Shown: piece after piece, positions 17,428 through 25,738 of the stretch
Numbering within the stretch: position 1 is the stretch's first letter
Layout of the letters: every line of letters starts with the position of its first letter
Source: Bacillota bacterium
Lineage (GTDB): Bacteria; Bacillota; Desulfotomaculia; Desulfotomaculales; Desulfohalotomaculaceae
Length of the DNA stretch: 64,000 nt
Assembly (NCBI GenBank): GCA_009711615.1
Contig: VENI01000005.1
Location: 372,001 to 436,000 of the forward strand
Direction of reading: 5' to 3'
Translations under genes and position numbers: made by a program
The notes under the pieces: generated by a model
Seen by the model: only the letters and a program-made list of their open reading frames with translations
Told to the model about the DNA's origin: nothing
Database searches by the model: none

Positions 17428-17823
17428 ATGGCAATACCAGAATTAGATCACATAAAAATGGTATTAAAAAAACATCTCCAAACAAAGAACGAAATATTAT
17501 TTGCTTACTTACACGGTTCTAGCATAGAACATAACAAATATAACGACATAGACGTTGCTGTCTATATTAATGAAAATACTATTTTACCAAAGAATATCCT
17601 CGATTACGAAATTGATATGTCTTTAGGTTTAGAACGCAAGTTAGGGTATCTAGTTGATTTTCGTGTTCTTAATTCATCTACTTCAGCATTTGCCTATCAC
17701 GCTACTGCAGGTATGTTACTGTTTAGCCGCGATGATATGACTAGATTTACTTTCATAGAAAAGATCTGGCAACAGTATTTTGATTATCAGCATTTTGTCC
17801 GGTCTTATATAAAAGATATTTAG
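17428..17823 (+). CDS. mntA: MntA-like nucleotidyltransferase antitoxin
   Basis: This 131-residue protein has the minimal nucleotidyltransferase signature HGSSIEHNKYNDIDVAVYI (GS...DxD), with a further Asp in YLVDFRVL that may be the third metal ligand. It follows hepT by 4 bases with GTGGAGGAA as ribosome site. In known HepT-MntA modules it AMPylates the tyrosine of the RX4HXY motif and neutralises the toxin. The gene is complete. Confidence 0.83.
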   Translation: MAIPELDHIKMVLKKHLQTKNEILFAYLHGSSIEHNKYNDIDVAVYINENTILPKNILDYEIDMSLGLERKLGYLVDFRVLNSSTSAFAYHATAGMLLFSRDDMTRFTFIEKIWQQYFDYQHFVRSYIKDI

Positions 17824-17841
17824 GGTTTTTGCCCGCATCTA

Positions 17842-18159
17842 TCAATTCATAGCTACATCTCTTTTAGCTAGTTCTAAAGTCAGCTTGTCCCAAAAAACAT
17901 CATTATCGTAATCATCAATCATTTGATGAATAGCACTTTCCTCATATTCCCTTGACTCATAGTATCTATCATCTTTCTTCTCATAATCAACCAATTCAGG
18001 GAAACCATATTTCTCACAGTAAGATAATATGTACTGATGCAGCTCCTCATAATCAGTTTTAACCTCTGAAGGTGTTTTTGTAGAATTAATCACCCAGTTA
18101 CCAGCGGATACTAAATCTAACAACACCCTGAACTGTTTTTTAGTAAAATTAATTTTAAT
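17842..18159 (-). CDS. Conserved-looking hypothetical protein, probably ATT-initiated
   Basis: Coding sequence clearly continues upstream of the GTG at 18126 (INFTKKQFRVLLDLVSAGNWVIN), with no ATG, GTG or TTG before a GGGGGGAG ribosome site. The in-frame ATT at 18159 sits 6 bases after that site and would give a protein of about 105 residues. It is acidic, without membrane spans, and no family is recognised. It lies 80 bases downstream of the shortened PIN gene on the same strand. Confidence 0.55.
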   Translation of the reverse strand: MKINFTKKQFRVLLDLVSAGNWVINSTKTPSEVKTDYEELHQYILSYCEKYGFPELVDYEKKDDRYYESREYEESAIHQMIDDYDNDVFWDKLTLELAKRDVAMN

Positions 18160-18239
18160 AACAATCTCCCCCCATTGAATGGTATCTTGCTATTAGCCAT
18201 TCGGCACACCTCGGTTTTCAAATAGCTTGCCTATATCAC

Positions 18240-18569
18240 TCAATAAACTTCATAATCTCCAGAATGATCGCTTTCCCCTGTAATACAAGTAAAACAACCA
18301 TCAAACAAAATTTCAATATCTCTAACATGATATTGGAAAACATCATACATACCGATGCTCTTTAAATAATCATCAGTAATCAGCTCAATTCTTTCTGCAT
18401 TTACATCTCTATCAAACTGATTTATGATTTCAGGTTCAGCATGGTTTTCTATCTCGTGATAACGGATAAATTCATACACCTTTAGTTTTCTAAATCTATT
18501 AAATAGGATGTTTTGAAAATTTGCTTTATATAGATGGATTATTACATTGGTATCTAAGGATGCCTCCAT
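18240..18569 (-). pseudogene. PIN-domain protein, C-terminally shortened
   Basis: The N-terminus SLDTNVIIHLYKANF is a typical PIN start with the first catalytic Asp. The protein ends after 109 residues in GESDHSGDYEVY, where full PIN domains continue for some 40-60 residues with further acidic residues. It is therefore probably truncated and inactive, though a divergent short PIN is possible. It overlaps the ImmA/IrrE gene stop by one base and is the third gene of the XRE-ImmA unit. Confidence 0.6.
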
Positions 18570-19384
18570 TAATCCATCCTCCTAAGCAAATCTTCGAAAC
18601 CTTCATCTTCCTCTTCCGGCTCTTCTGATAGCACCTCTATATCTTCTACTTCTAAATCTACATATTCCAATGCTGATTTAAGACTGTTAATCGGGATCAA
18701 TTTTTCATTGTAATTTGAAATAACCCATTCCAGGTACTCAGCCGGTAATTTCTTGGCTTCCGTTGACTTACAAAGATCTATGTTCCCATTAATAGCATTT
18801 AGTAGTCTTGTTGCGGTCTTCTCTAGCTTTTCAAATTTTAGCCAATCCATCAACGTATCATCTAATATATCTAGCGCTTTTAACCTAATAAGCGCCATAT
18901 CATAACTAACATTAAACGCTGTTTGTATTCTGGCAATATTTAGCCCACTCCACTTGCCAATACTCTTATTCTTTAATTCATGCCGAATAAATTTAGCTAC
19001 TTTTTCCCTCGGCATTAACAAACATGCAGCAAAATAATTTGCTTCAATCTCAGACACATCTCTATCACTAAAATCAACGTCTTTAATCATGGTTAAACCT
19101 TGTTCTGATAGATGTAATTTTTGATGTCCGATTTCGTGAGCAATAGAAAAAATTTCTCTTGACAGTATTAATGAGGAATTCGAAAAGATAATTCTTTCAG
19201 AGTCTTTTATCAAAGCAAATCCTAAAAAGGCATCAATGCCAATAGGGTACCTAATAACCCGATACCCTATCTTTTCAGCAGCCTCAAAAATGTTTTGAAA
19301 ACCATAATCAGTTACCTTACATTCGTCTCTAACATTGTCAGCTAATTTTTCAATAGCAAGCTGTCTACTTTTATTCATCCGCAT
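18569..19384 (-). CDS. ImmA/IrrE-family metallopeptidase
   Basis: This 271-residue protein has the zinc protease motif IAHEIGHQKLH (HEXXH), followed by EIEANYFAACLLMP, which supplies the third ligand. Relatives such as ImmA cleave the paired XRE repressor to switch on mobile-element genes. The upstream overlapping gene encodes an XRE protein, which fits. The C-terminal tail is very acidic (EDIEVLSEEPEEEDEGFEDLL). It starts inside the end of the XRE gene (14-base overlap). Confidence 0.85.
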   Translation of the reverse strand: MRMNKSRQLAIEKLADNVRDECKVTDYGFQNIFEAAEKIGYRVIRYPIGIDAFLGFALIKDSERIIFSNSSLILSREIFSIAHEIGHQKLHLSEQGLTMIKDVDFSDRDVSEIEANYFAACLLMPREKVAKFIRHELKNKSIGKWSGLNIARIQTAFNVSYDMALIRLKALDILDDTLMDWLKFEKLEKTATRLLNAINGNIDLCKSTEAKKLPAEYLEWVISNYNEKLIPINSLKSALEYVDLEVEDIEVLSEEPEEEDEGFEDLLRRMD

Positions 19385-19721
19385 CTGCCTGCCTTACACT
19401 CTTATATAGCTTTCGATGAGCATAAAATGTATCGATCATTTCATTAATAAATTCAAATTTATCTTCCTTAGTAGGAGTGCCGTTTTCTCTGAACATCGGT
19501 TGCTCCTGATCAGTATTATTTACTGCAGAAGTTATCTCTTCTGTTTTTATTCCCAATATCTTAGCAATAGCTGTAATGCTAGCATATGAGATGTCTACTA
19601 AACCTTTTTCTATCCTAGCATACTTTTGCCTTGTACAACTCATTTTTTCAGCAACCTGCTCTTGTGTAAATCCTTTCGTTTCTCGCAAGGATCTAATTCT
19701 CGCACCTAAAACCGCATTCAT
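19371..19721 (-). CDS. XRE-family HTH transcriptional regulator
   Basis: This protein of about 116 residues has an N-terminal Cro/C1-type helix-turn-helix (RIRSLRETKGFTQEQVAEKMSCTRQKYARIEKG). The ATG at 19721 has GGGAG seven bases upstream; the earlier TTG at 19739 precedes that site. The C-terminal part is a charged linker, probably the ImmA/IrrE target. It presumably represses its own operon, in which the metallopeptidase and PIN genes follow. Confidence 0.85.
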   Translation of the reverse strand: MNAVLGARIRSLRETKGFTQEQVAEKMSCTRQKYARIEKGLVDISYASITAIAKILGIKTEEITSAVNNTDQEQPMFRENGTPTKEDKFEFINEMIDTFYAHRKLYKSVRQADADE

Positions 19722-19739
19722 GACACCACTCCCTTTCAA

Positions 19740-20025
19740 CTACAGTATATATTTCATTCTATAAAAGAGCCAAGCATAATGTTACGTTTTTATAACTTCA
19801 CTGGTTATTATTACGCACATGATAATAAAATAAACATATCTATGTTACAATATTAAAACACAGACTAGTAATTTGCATGGGGCAAGTGGCTCTCCTAAGT
19901 ACCAGGGAGACAATTACAAAAAGCCCACCACTGGTTAAGTGATGAGCCTAATAACAGTTCACCTTTAATTAAAGATGTCTCTGTTCTTTTTATTTCCTTA
20001 TCATCTTGCTCGGTGACTTGTGAAA
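19740..20025. other. Intergenic region with possible structured RNA
   Basis: The right flank of the XRE gene contains its promoter region. Between about 19860 and 19990 there is a more GC-rich stretch with complementary segments (GGCTCTCC and GGGAGAC; GGGGC and AGCCC). I do not recognise a known RNA family. A 21-codon frame (MGQVALLSTRETITK...) lies within it but has no convincing ribosome site. Confidence 0.25.
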
Positions 20026-20433
20026 CTATTTAGTATTATTTAAAGATTCATTGTGCCTAAAATATGCTTGTTTAACTATGTACCAAGCAACTAGTACCCC
20101 GAAAACATTCTTTACAATATCTACTAATTCAGCAGAACGATATGGTACATAATATTGATGCACTTCATCTAGCAAAGCACACGAAACAGCTATTATTACC
20201 GCTAATGTATTAGTTTTATTTGTTAACTTATAACTAAACATCAACGCCAGCACCAGGAGCATATACAGACCAGCAAACTCAATTAAATGCATAGCTTCTT
20301 TTAACGAACCATCAAAAGATAATCCTGTATTTATAAAGGCATCACTGGGGTAACTAGATAAAAACCATATTAGTGCGAAATATGTAATTGGTAATATCCA
20401 CATGAATAATGAAAAAGCTCTTTTTATACTCAT
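20026..20433 (-). CDS. VanZ-like membrane protein
   Basis: This protein of about 135 residues has four predicted membrane spans and the VanZ-family signature LLDEVHQYYVPYRSAELVDIVKNVFGV. VanZ relatives have been linked to teicoplanin resistance and possibly phospholipid or polyprenol handling; the role here is unknown. No strong ribosome site precedes either the ATG at 20433 or the TTG at 20451. It overlaps or abuts the damaged holin gene upstream. A second VanZ-like gene is at 24.3-24.8 kb. Confidence 0.75.
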   Translation of the reverse strand: MSIKRAFSLFMWILPITYFALIWFLSSYPSDAFINTGLSFDGSLKEAMHLIEFAGLYMLLVLALMFSYKLTNKTNTLAVIIAVSCALLDEVHQYYVPYRSAELVDIVKNVFGVLVAWYIVKQAYFRHNESLNNTK

Positions 20434-20444
20434 GTAATATATTA

Positions 20445-20774
20445 TTACCAATGGTTAACACTTAAAACCAAGTTATCCAGCGCATTAGGTTGGGAGAATC
20501 TCCCTACACCTTTTGGGCTAAAGCTTGCAGGTATCCATCCCTGATTTTCTCTATGTTGACGATTAAAAATAAGTACCTTCTTAAAGATACCTCTTGCACC
20601 GATATCACTGGATAGTCTTTTATCAATGATTGCAACCATAACCCCTGTGACATAATCGACAACCACAAATGTTATAAGGGCATATAGAAAGCCATCCAAA
20701 CCTCCAAAAAACCAACCCAACCAACCACCCATAGCTGCAAATGCCATCTGTAAATAAGATAATACCTCTTTCAT
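20445..20774 (-). pseudogene. Phage-type holin, C-terminal half replaced by unrelated sequence
   Basis: Residues 1-63 match toxin-secretion/phage-lysis holins: AAMGGWLGWFFGGLDGFLYALITFVVVDYVTGVMVAI...GARGIFKKVLIF. After that the expected second membrane region is missing, and 39 soluble residues (NRQHRENQGW...LSVNHW) lead to the stop. A deletion or rearrangement is likely. The ATG at 20774 is preceded by GCGAGGAAA. Confidence 0.65.
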
Positions 20775-20814
20775 TGTTTTTTTCCTCGCTTTCATTTATC
20801 ATTAGATCTATATG

Positions 20815-20876
20815 AAAAAAGACGCTTCTGTCATTTTTAGAAGAGATATTTCCTCTACCAAAAACAACAAAGCGTC
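20815..20876 (-). terminator. Hairpin with T-tract upstream of the holin remnant
   Basis: GACGCTT (20821-20827) pairs with AAGCGTC (20870-20876), and an inner weak stem (TAGAAGAG / TCCTCTA) lies between them. On the minus strand six T follow, a terminator shape. Since it sits between the divergent ydcF start and the holin gene, it may be a leader attenuator. Confidence 0.45.
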
Positions 20877-20929
20877 TTGGTCTTTTAAATAAAGTTTGTA
20901 TTTATATTTTTAAAGTGAGTTGATACCAA

Positions 20930-21685
20930 ATGCTTTATTTTATTAAATTTATCTACACTACTTTTTTCTTACCACCGGGTATTTTTATAGTACTTTTAGC
21001 GCTACTAAGTTTTTGGTTATTTAAACGAGAAAGAAAAGCTGCTATAGCTCTGGCAGTTATAACATTTTCCTTTTACATATTCTCAACACCCTTTGTTGGC
21101 GAAACGTTGATGCGCACATTAGAGGCCCGTTACCAACCACCTACAACTATCAAAGGTGATGTTATAGTTATGCTTGGCGGTGGGTCAACTGCAGGTAATC
21201 CAGACTTAAATGGTAAAGGGCACCTCTCAGGTTCAGCGGCTAACCGTTTATTAACTACTGCTAAACTACAAAAGAAAACTGACCTACCTGTAATTTTTAC
21301 AGGTGGCCAGGTTTATTCTTATTCAGCCAATGAATCAGAAATAGCTAAACGTCAGCTAATTAGCTTAGGTATACCGAAAAATAAAATCATTATTGAAACT
21401 GAGAGTCGAAACACAACAGAGAACGCTATTTATACTAATGAAATTTTGAAAGAGCACGACTTTAACCAGCCTATACTTGTAACCTCTGCATTCCATATGG
21501 AACGCTCAGTTAGAAACTTCTCAAATGAAGGAATTGATGTGACACCTTACCCTACGGATTATTTTGCAGACGCAAAACAAGCGTTTTCTGTTAATAAGTT
21601 TATCCCCACCAGTGGTGGAATTACAAATACAAGTATTGTCTTTAAAGAATATCTAGGAATAGCAGCTCTTTTTGTACTCAAATAA
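20930..21685 (+). CDS. ydcF: YdcF-family (DUF218) membrane protein
   Basis: This 251-residue protein has two N-terminal membrane spans and a DUF218 domain: VIVMLGGG near residue 80, LPVIFTGG near 120, SRNTTENAIYT and PILVTSAFHMERS. Relatives (YdcF, ElyC/SanA) act in envelope or lipid-carrier processes; the exact role is unknown. It is preceded by GTGAGTTG, a weak ribosome site. A damaged copy of its tail lies at 26.15 kb. Confidence 0.8.
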   Translation: MLYFIKFIYTTFFLPPGIFIVLLALLSFWLFKRERKAAIALAVITFSFYIFSTPFVGETLMRTLEARYQPPTTIKGDVIVMLGGGSTAGNPDLNGKGHLSGSAANRLLTTAKLQKKTDLPVIFTGGQVYSYSANESEIAKRQLISLGIPKNKIIIETESRNTTENAIYTNEILKEHDFNQPILVTSAFHMERSVRNFSNEGIDVTPYPTDYFADAKQAFSVNKFIPTSGGITNTSIVFKEYLGIAALFVLK

Positions 21686-21747
21686 AAAAGCCTTTTCTAA
21701 TTATTACCAATTAAAGCTTAATAAGCATAAATAGTATTTAATATTAA

Positions 21748-22668
21748 CTATTTATCTTTAGTTGCAGCTATTTCATCTTTTGCCCTATCATAGTTATTTA
21801 ACCTTTTATATAGTTGATCTAAGTATAAAGCGAACTCCTCCCCCAGTTCTGGAGAGTCCAAGGCATATTCCACGGTGGCCTTTAGATATCCAAGTTTATC
21901 TCCAGCGTCATAGCGCACTCCTTCAAAGGCACAGGCACAAACTGGTTCCAGCATTCTTAATAGTCTTAAAGCATCCGTTAATTGTATTTCGCCTCCAGCA
22001 CCTGGTGGTAGATCTTCTAGACACTTAAATACAGCCGGCCTTAGCACATAACGACCCATAATAGCTAGCCTAGAAGGTGCATATTCCGGTGAAGGCTTTT
22101 CGATAAAGTCTCTGACCTTATAAATATTTCCTTCATTATCAACAAGATCTATAATTCCATATTTGCTAACATCGCTCTCAGGTACTTCCCTTACACCAAT
22201 AACACTGGCATCATTCTTTTCTGCAGCTTCAATCAGTTGTTTTAGAGCTGGCTCAGGCGATTTAACAATATCATCACCCAGCATTACCGCAAAGGGTTCA
22301 TTACCAACAAATGATTTGGCACAATGTACAGCATGCCCTAAACCTAGCGGCTCATTTTGTCTTATATAATGAATGTTAGCAATCTTAGATAGTTCTTTTA
22401 CCATTTCAAGCTGATCTGACTTTTCCTTGTTTTCTAATGTTGTCTCTAATTCCGGTGAGCGATCAAAGTAGTCTACAATGGGCCACTTTCCTCTACCGGT
22501 TATAATCAAGATATCTTCAATACCGGAGTCTACCGCCTCTTCAATTATGTACTGAATTGTTGGCTTATCTACTATAGGCAGCATTTCTTTAGGAAGGGCC
22601 TTTGTAACTGGTAAAAACCTAGTACCCAATCCCGCAGCCGGAATCACCGCTTTACGTACTCTCAACAT
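21748..22668 (-). CDS. galU: UTP-glucose-1-phosphate uridylyltransferase
   Basis: This protein of about 306 residues makes UDP-glucose from UTP and glucose-1-phosphate. The nucleotidyltransferase start KAVIPAAGLGTRFLPVTKALPKEMLP is intact, followed by EPLGLGHAV, VMLGDDIV, FIEKP and GGEIQLTDAL. The ATG at 22668 has GGAGG 4-5 bases upstream, and the ATG at 22698 is discounted. UDP-glucose feeds GalE and the polysaccharide loci in this window. Two TTCGACA boxes lie about 200 bases upstream. Confidence 0.93.
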   Translation of the reverse strand: MLRVRKAVIPAAGLGTRFLPVTKALPKEMLPIVDKPTIQYIIEEAVDSGIEDILIITGRGKWPIVDYFDRSPELETTLENKEKSDQLEMVKELSKIANIHYIRQNEPLGLGHAVHCAKSFVGNEPFAVMLGDDIVKSPEPALKQLIEAAEKNDASVIGVREVPESDVSKYGIIDLVDNEGNIYKVRDFIEKPSPEYAPSRLAIMGRYVLRPAVFKCLEDLPPGAGGEIQLTDALRLLRMLEPVCACAFEGVRYDAGDKLGYLKATVEYALDSPELGEEFALYLDQLYKRLNNYDRAKDEIAATKDK

Positions 22669-23079
22669 AATCCCTCCGCATTTTGTTAATAATTTCACTT
22701 GTCATAGTAGGACTATCATCAATACATCATTTCAACTACAATAACTACTTTTCTATATTTTATATATAATCCCTTCAAAAAAGATCAATAGTATTATACA
22801 TTTTAGTATATATGTTGTACTATTAATTGTTTAATACTAATTTGCATGTTATATATACATCTTAAAACAATATTCGACATTGACACTTGTAGTTTTACGG
22901 ATTATTCGACATATCAGTTATTAATTATTTTATTTGTTCTTAATATCAGTATTTGTTGATTTCAATCACTTAGTTATAGCATAACTATTTGCAAGTAATA
23001 TTCTTTTAGAATATATAAAATAGGTGTTCTTGGTCTTCTTGTACAACAAATATTATATAATATCACGAGGGGTGTTTAC
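22669..23079. other. AT-rich intergenic region, promoter side of galU
   Basis: This stretch of about 410 bases holds no convincing gene. It contains the two TATTCGACAT boxes at 22871 and 22903, and an AT-rich segment before 23079 (TATTATATAATATC) that may serve as promoter for the short frame at 23080. Confidence 0.4.
22871..22912. promoter_or_regulatory. Pair of TATTCGACAT boxes upstream of galU (Spo0A-box-like)
   Basis: ATTCGACAT occurs twice, at 22872 and 22904, as direct repeats 32 bases apart, which is three helical turns. The core TGTCGAA on the other strand equals the Spo0A-box consensus. A third TTCGACA is at 47212. Binding is inferred only. Confidence 0.35.
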
Positions 23080-23130
23080 ATGAATAACCATTTGTTTAAA
23101 CAATCACTAGAAAACCCTAAAAATAAATAA
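23080..23130 (+). CDS. Possible 16-residue peptide or gene remnant
   Basis: ATG AAT AAC CAT begins a 16-codon frame (MNNHLFKQSLENPKNK) with GAGGGGTG as ribosome site 7 bases upstream. The stop directly abuts a hairpin. It could be a leader peptide or the surviving start of a deleted gene. Confidence 0.3.
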   Translation: MNNHLFKQSLENPKNK

Positions 23131-23154
23131 AACCAGGAAGTTAATTTCCCGGTT
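23131..23154 (-). terminator. Terminator after the DUF362 gene
   Basis: AACCAGGAA pairs with TTTCCCGGTT with one mismatch. On the minus strand TTTTATTTATTTTTAGG follows. It lies 20 bases after the DUF362 stop and resembles the hairpin at 12.57 kb. Confidence 0.65.
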
Positions 23155-23174
23155 CTACTTATGTAAATCATTGT

Positions 23175-24269
23175 TTAATTTCTAGTTACCTTTTCTAAAT
23201 AATTAACGATGTCTCTTGCTTTTGGTGGACAACCAGGGATGTTCTTCTTAAAGGATTTAGTACACAGTCCTACACCAATATTATCTTCTTCTTGATCTTT
23301 ATATCCTTGGCCAATATATATTTCGTCTTCTAGCTTATGCAAAAGCCCTTTTTCATCAAGCCTTTCAAGGGCGTGAATAAGGCTGCCATAACAAGCAGAA
23401 CAAGCTTCTTTATCTACAATAAATCTTGCCAATTGCTGAACTCTATTTGTATGTTTAATTTCACCTACATTAAAATTTTTGTTTAATTCCAGAACCTTTG
23501 CACTTTCTATATCTGCAGTGCCTATACCAGCTTCTTCTGCAACTTTAATGTATTCTATATCATCAGGGGCATAACCTATTAACTCTGCTGCATATGCATC
23601 AATTAATACCGGATCTTTTCCTACTAATACGCGATTTATTTCAACCGGGTTACCGCCCTCTTCAAAATTCAGGTCACCCATAATTCCATCTAAAATTATT
23701 AGATCACTTTTTATAAGCTTATTTAAATATCCAATAGGCTTATGTAAGCCCATGGTATGGAATCTTCTTTTTTCAGAGTTTGGAATACAGCCTTTTAGGT
23801 TTTTTAATGCACAAGTTAACTTTGTCTGTCAATGGCCCTTTAACACAGGCATATTGATTAAATAGTCCACTTCCAACGCCTTATTACAAACATTTATTTC
23901 TATGCCATTAACATCGTAAGCTTTATGTCCATCCTTTTGTAAATCTATTAACGGAACCTGATAACGTTCCGATATTTCCTCGTAACCACATACTTTAAAA
24001 GCCTTAGAAGTTCTGTCACCAATCCATGAACCTTCTAAAATAACTATGTTTTTATAACCTTTTGACTGTAAATGCTCAATCACCCCGGCAACCAATTCGG
24101 GAGAGGTGGTAGCACCGGAAGATGATGGTTTAGCAAGAACCAGGTTTGGTTTTATACCTATTAATTTGTTAGCACCAATTTCTTTTGTTATGTCAACTGT
24201 GGATAATATCTCTTCCACCATTGTCTTTGGTTCATTGCCATAGCTTATATAAATCTCTTTTCTATCCAT
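23175..24269 (-). CDS. DUF362 protein with one in-frame TGA codon (selenocysteine or nonsense)
   Basis: Reading from the ATG at 24269, the frame is open to 23175 except for a single TGA at codon 147 (23829-23831), giving 364 residues. The upstream part (IGIKPNLVLAKPSSSGATT, VILEGSWIGDRT) and the downstream part (QTKLTCALKNLKGCIP, EKRRFHTMGLHKPI, C-terminal Cys-rich SACYGS and PGCPPKARDIV) are both well kept and in the same frame, so there is no frameshift. From memory of the family, the position GH-x-QT is usually Cys, so TGA could encode selenocysteine, or be a fresh TGC-to-TGA nonsense mutation. DUF362 proteins are thought to bind iron-sulphur clusters; the role is unknown. Confidence 0.7.
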
Positions 24270-24330
24270 AATTTCACCATCACTTTTTTATTCCATATTG
24301 TAGACCTTTTATCATATTCTTTATAATACC

Positions 24331-24351
24331 TCAAGAACCGTCCCTCCGGTT
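24331..24351. repeat. GGGACGGTTCTTGA element forming the end of the VanZ-like gene
   Basis: TCAAGAACCGTCCCTCCGGTT; the AACCG/CGGTT arms can pair. On the minus strand it supplies the last codons RRDGS and the TGA stop of the VanZ-like gene. Confidence 0.6.
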
Positions 24352-24777
24352 AATAAGTAAATACACTCCAATACCAACACTGGCCCCGAAGCTATCAATT
24401 AAAACGTCCCTAATACCGGGCCCTCTTCCAGGAACGAACATTTGATGTGCTTCATCCGATATAGCATAAAGAATGCAAATTAAAAAAGCCAGAATAATTC
24501 CTTTGAAACCAACTACCCCGCTTCTTTTCAAAGCGTTTATCACCAATATTCCCAGTACTAAGTAAGCAAAGAAATGGGCATTCTTTCTTAACATGTGGTT
24601 AAAACTTTCTATATCAAACTCCGCCTTGGGTGCAACTTGTTCTACTGTATCTACAATAACTTTTGTAATTCCTGTACTTAGCTGATTGGATTGTTCCGCT
24701 ACTTGGGATGATAGATTAAAAATAAGCGCCATCCAAATAAGCACAACTGCCCAGGAAATAAGTTTGTTTAAAGTCAT
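24331..24777 (-). CDS. VanZ-like membrane protein whose end lies in a repeat element
   Basis: This 148-residue protein has four predicted membrane spans and the VanZ signature AISDEAHQMFVPGRGPGIRDVLIDSFGASVGI. Its last residues RRDGS and the stop are encoded by a GGGACGGTTCTTGA element, so the native C-terminus was probably replaced, with little effect on the core. The start ATG overlaps the stop of the pRiA4b-type gene by four bases (ATGA), so the two are coupled. Function unknown. Confidence 0.8.
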   Translation of the reverse strand: MTLNKLISWAVVLIWMALIFNLSSQVAEQSNQLSTGITKVIVDTVEQVAPKAEFDIESFNHMLRKNAHFFAYLVLGILVINALKRSGVVGFKGIILAFLICILYAISDEAHQMFVPGRGPGIRDVLIDSFGASVGIGVYLLINRRDGS

Positions 24778-25457
24778 ACCTTTTCATTCTTCTTATACTT
24801 AATGAATTTCAGCATGGTATTGATATGCTCAGGATCATATTGTCTAAATCTCTGCCCCAGAGCCCAATCTATTATTTCTTTATGTCCCGGATGATTTTCA
24901 TCATTGTATATTTTCAGAAACTCATAATACCCAGATATGCCCCCCACATCTTCTGGTGGTGCAGTTTCTGCTCCATCAATAAGAGTAGGATAACCAAAGC
25001 GGTAACCATCAACAATCTCCTCAAGTTTAATCAAAAACCCCCAGTCGTCACCGAAATCATATGTATATTTAATCTCTTTATATTTTTCAATATAATTATC
25101 AATCTTAATTCCCGTAGGCTTTCGCACTACCTTTTTCAGGTTCTCTAGCTGCGCCTCATGAAACTTAGCAAACTCAGAAGGCACCCCGGCCATTCGTTTT
25201 TCTATCTCTTTACGATTCTTCTTAAAATACTGGTGCTGTTGATATGCTTCCTCATCATTAGTCACCCGGATGTTATCCTCCGAAAGTTCAAATTCAAAAA
25301 GGTGATAGTCCCCGTAAGGGTAACCGCTATTAAAGTTAGTCACATTCTGAATCACATCATGAAGTCTGTTAAAAGTTGCTCCAGCCGGCATGATGACTCT
25401 TCTCCAAATAAGGGGCTCTGAATCTTGCAGTTCAATTTTTATTTGATAAGCTTTCAT
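24774..25457 (-). CDS. Plasmid pRiA4b ORF-3 family protein
   Basis: This 227-residue protein shows the family pattern YQIKIELQDSEPLIWRRVIMPAGATFNRLHDVIQ near the N-terminus and KYTYDFGDDWGFLIKLE in the middle, followed by GYPTLIDGAETAPPEDVGG. The family is common on plasmids and chromosomes and has no established function. It is the first gene of a two-gene operon with the VanZ-like protein. Confidence 0.85.
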   Translation of the reverse strand: MKAYQIKIELQDSEPLIWRRVIMPAGATFNRLHDVIQNVTNFNSGYPYGDYHLFEFELSEDNIRVTNDEEAYQQHQYFKKNRKEIEKRMAGVPSEFAKFHEAQLENLKKVVRKPTGIKIDNYIEKYKEIKYTYDFGDDWGFLIKLEEIVDGYRFGYPTLIDGAETAPPEDVGGISGYYEFLKIYNDENHPGHKEIIDWALGQRFRQYDPEHINTMLKFIKYKKNEKV

Positions 25458-25721
25458 TAATGTTCACCTTACCTTTAAAAACATTGCAATTCTTGTGATA
25501 TTTTACCGTCGTTGTTTATTTTACCCATTTTCATCTTCCTCGCAACCGAACAACAGTGCCAACAGATTGAAATACCATAGCTAAAAAGCTGCGACTTCAT
25601 TCTTCTGGAGCAATCAAAAATTTTGGGGTATAGTTATTATGCATAAATTAATTATGGCTTAAAACCAGAGATTATCTGATGTTTGAGCCTTTTTTCTACG
25701 CAAAACTTCCGATTGAACCCT

Positions 25722-25738
25722 TCAAGAATCGTCCCCTA
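25722..25738. repeat. GGGGACGATTCTTGA element at the integrase-remnant stop
   Basis: TCAAGAATCGTCCCCTA; on the minus strand it encodes the last GDDS residues and the TGA stop, as in the VanZ-like gene at 24.33 kb. Confidence 0.55.

Noticed and set aside
23175..24269. Two separate DUF362 genes or a frameshift
   Set aside because: Both pieces are in the same reading frame and the codons between them encode the expected family residues, so only the TGA interrupts it.
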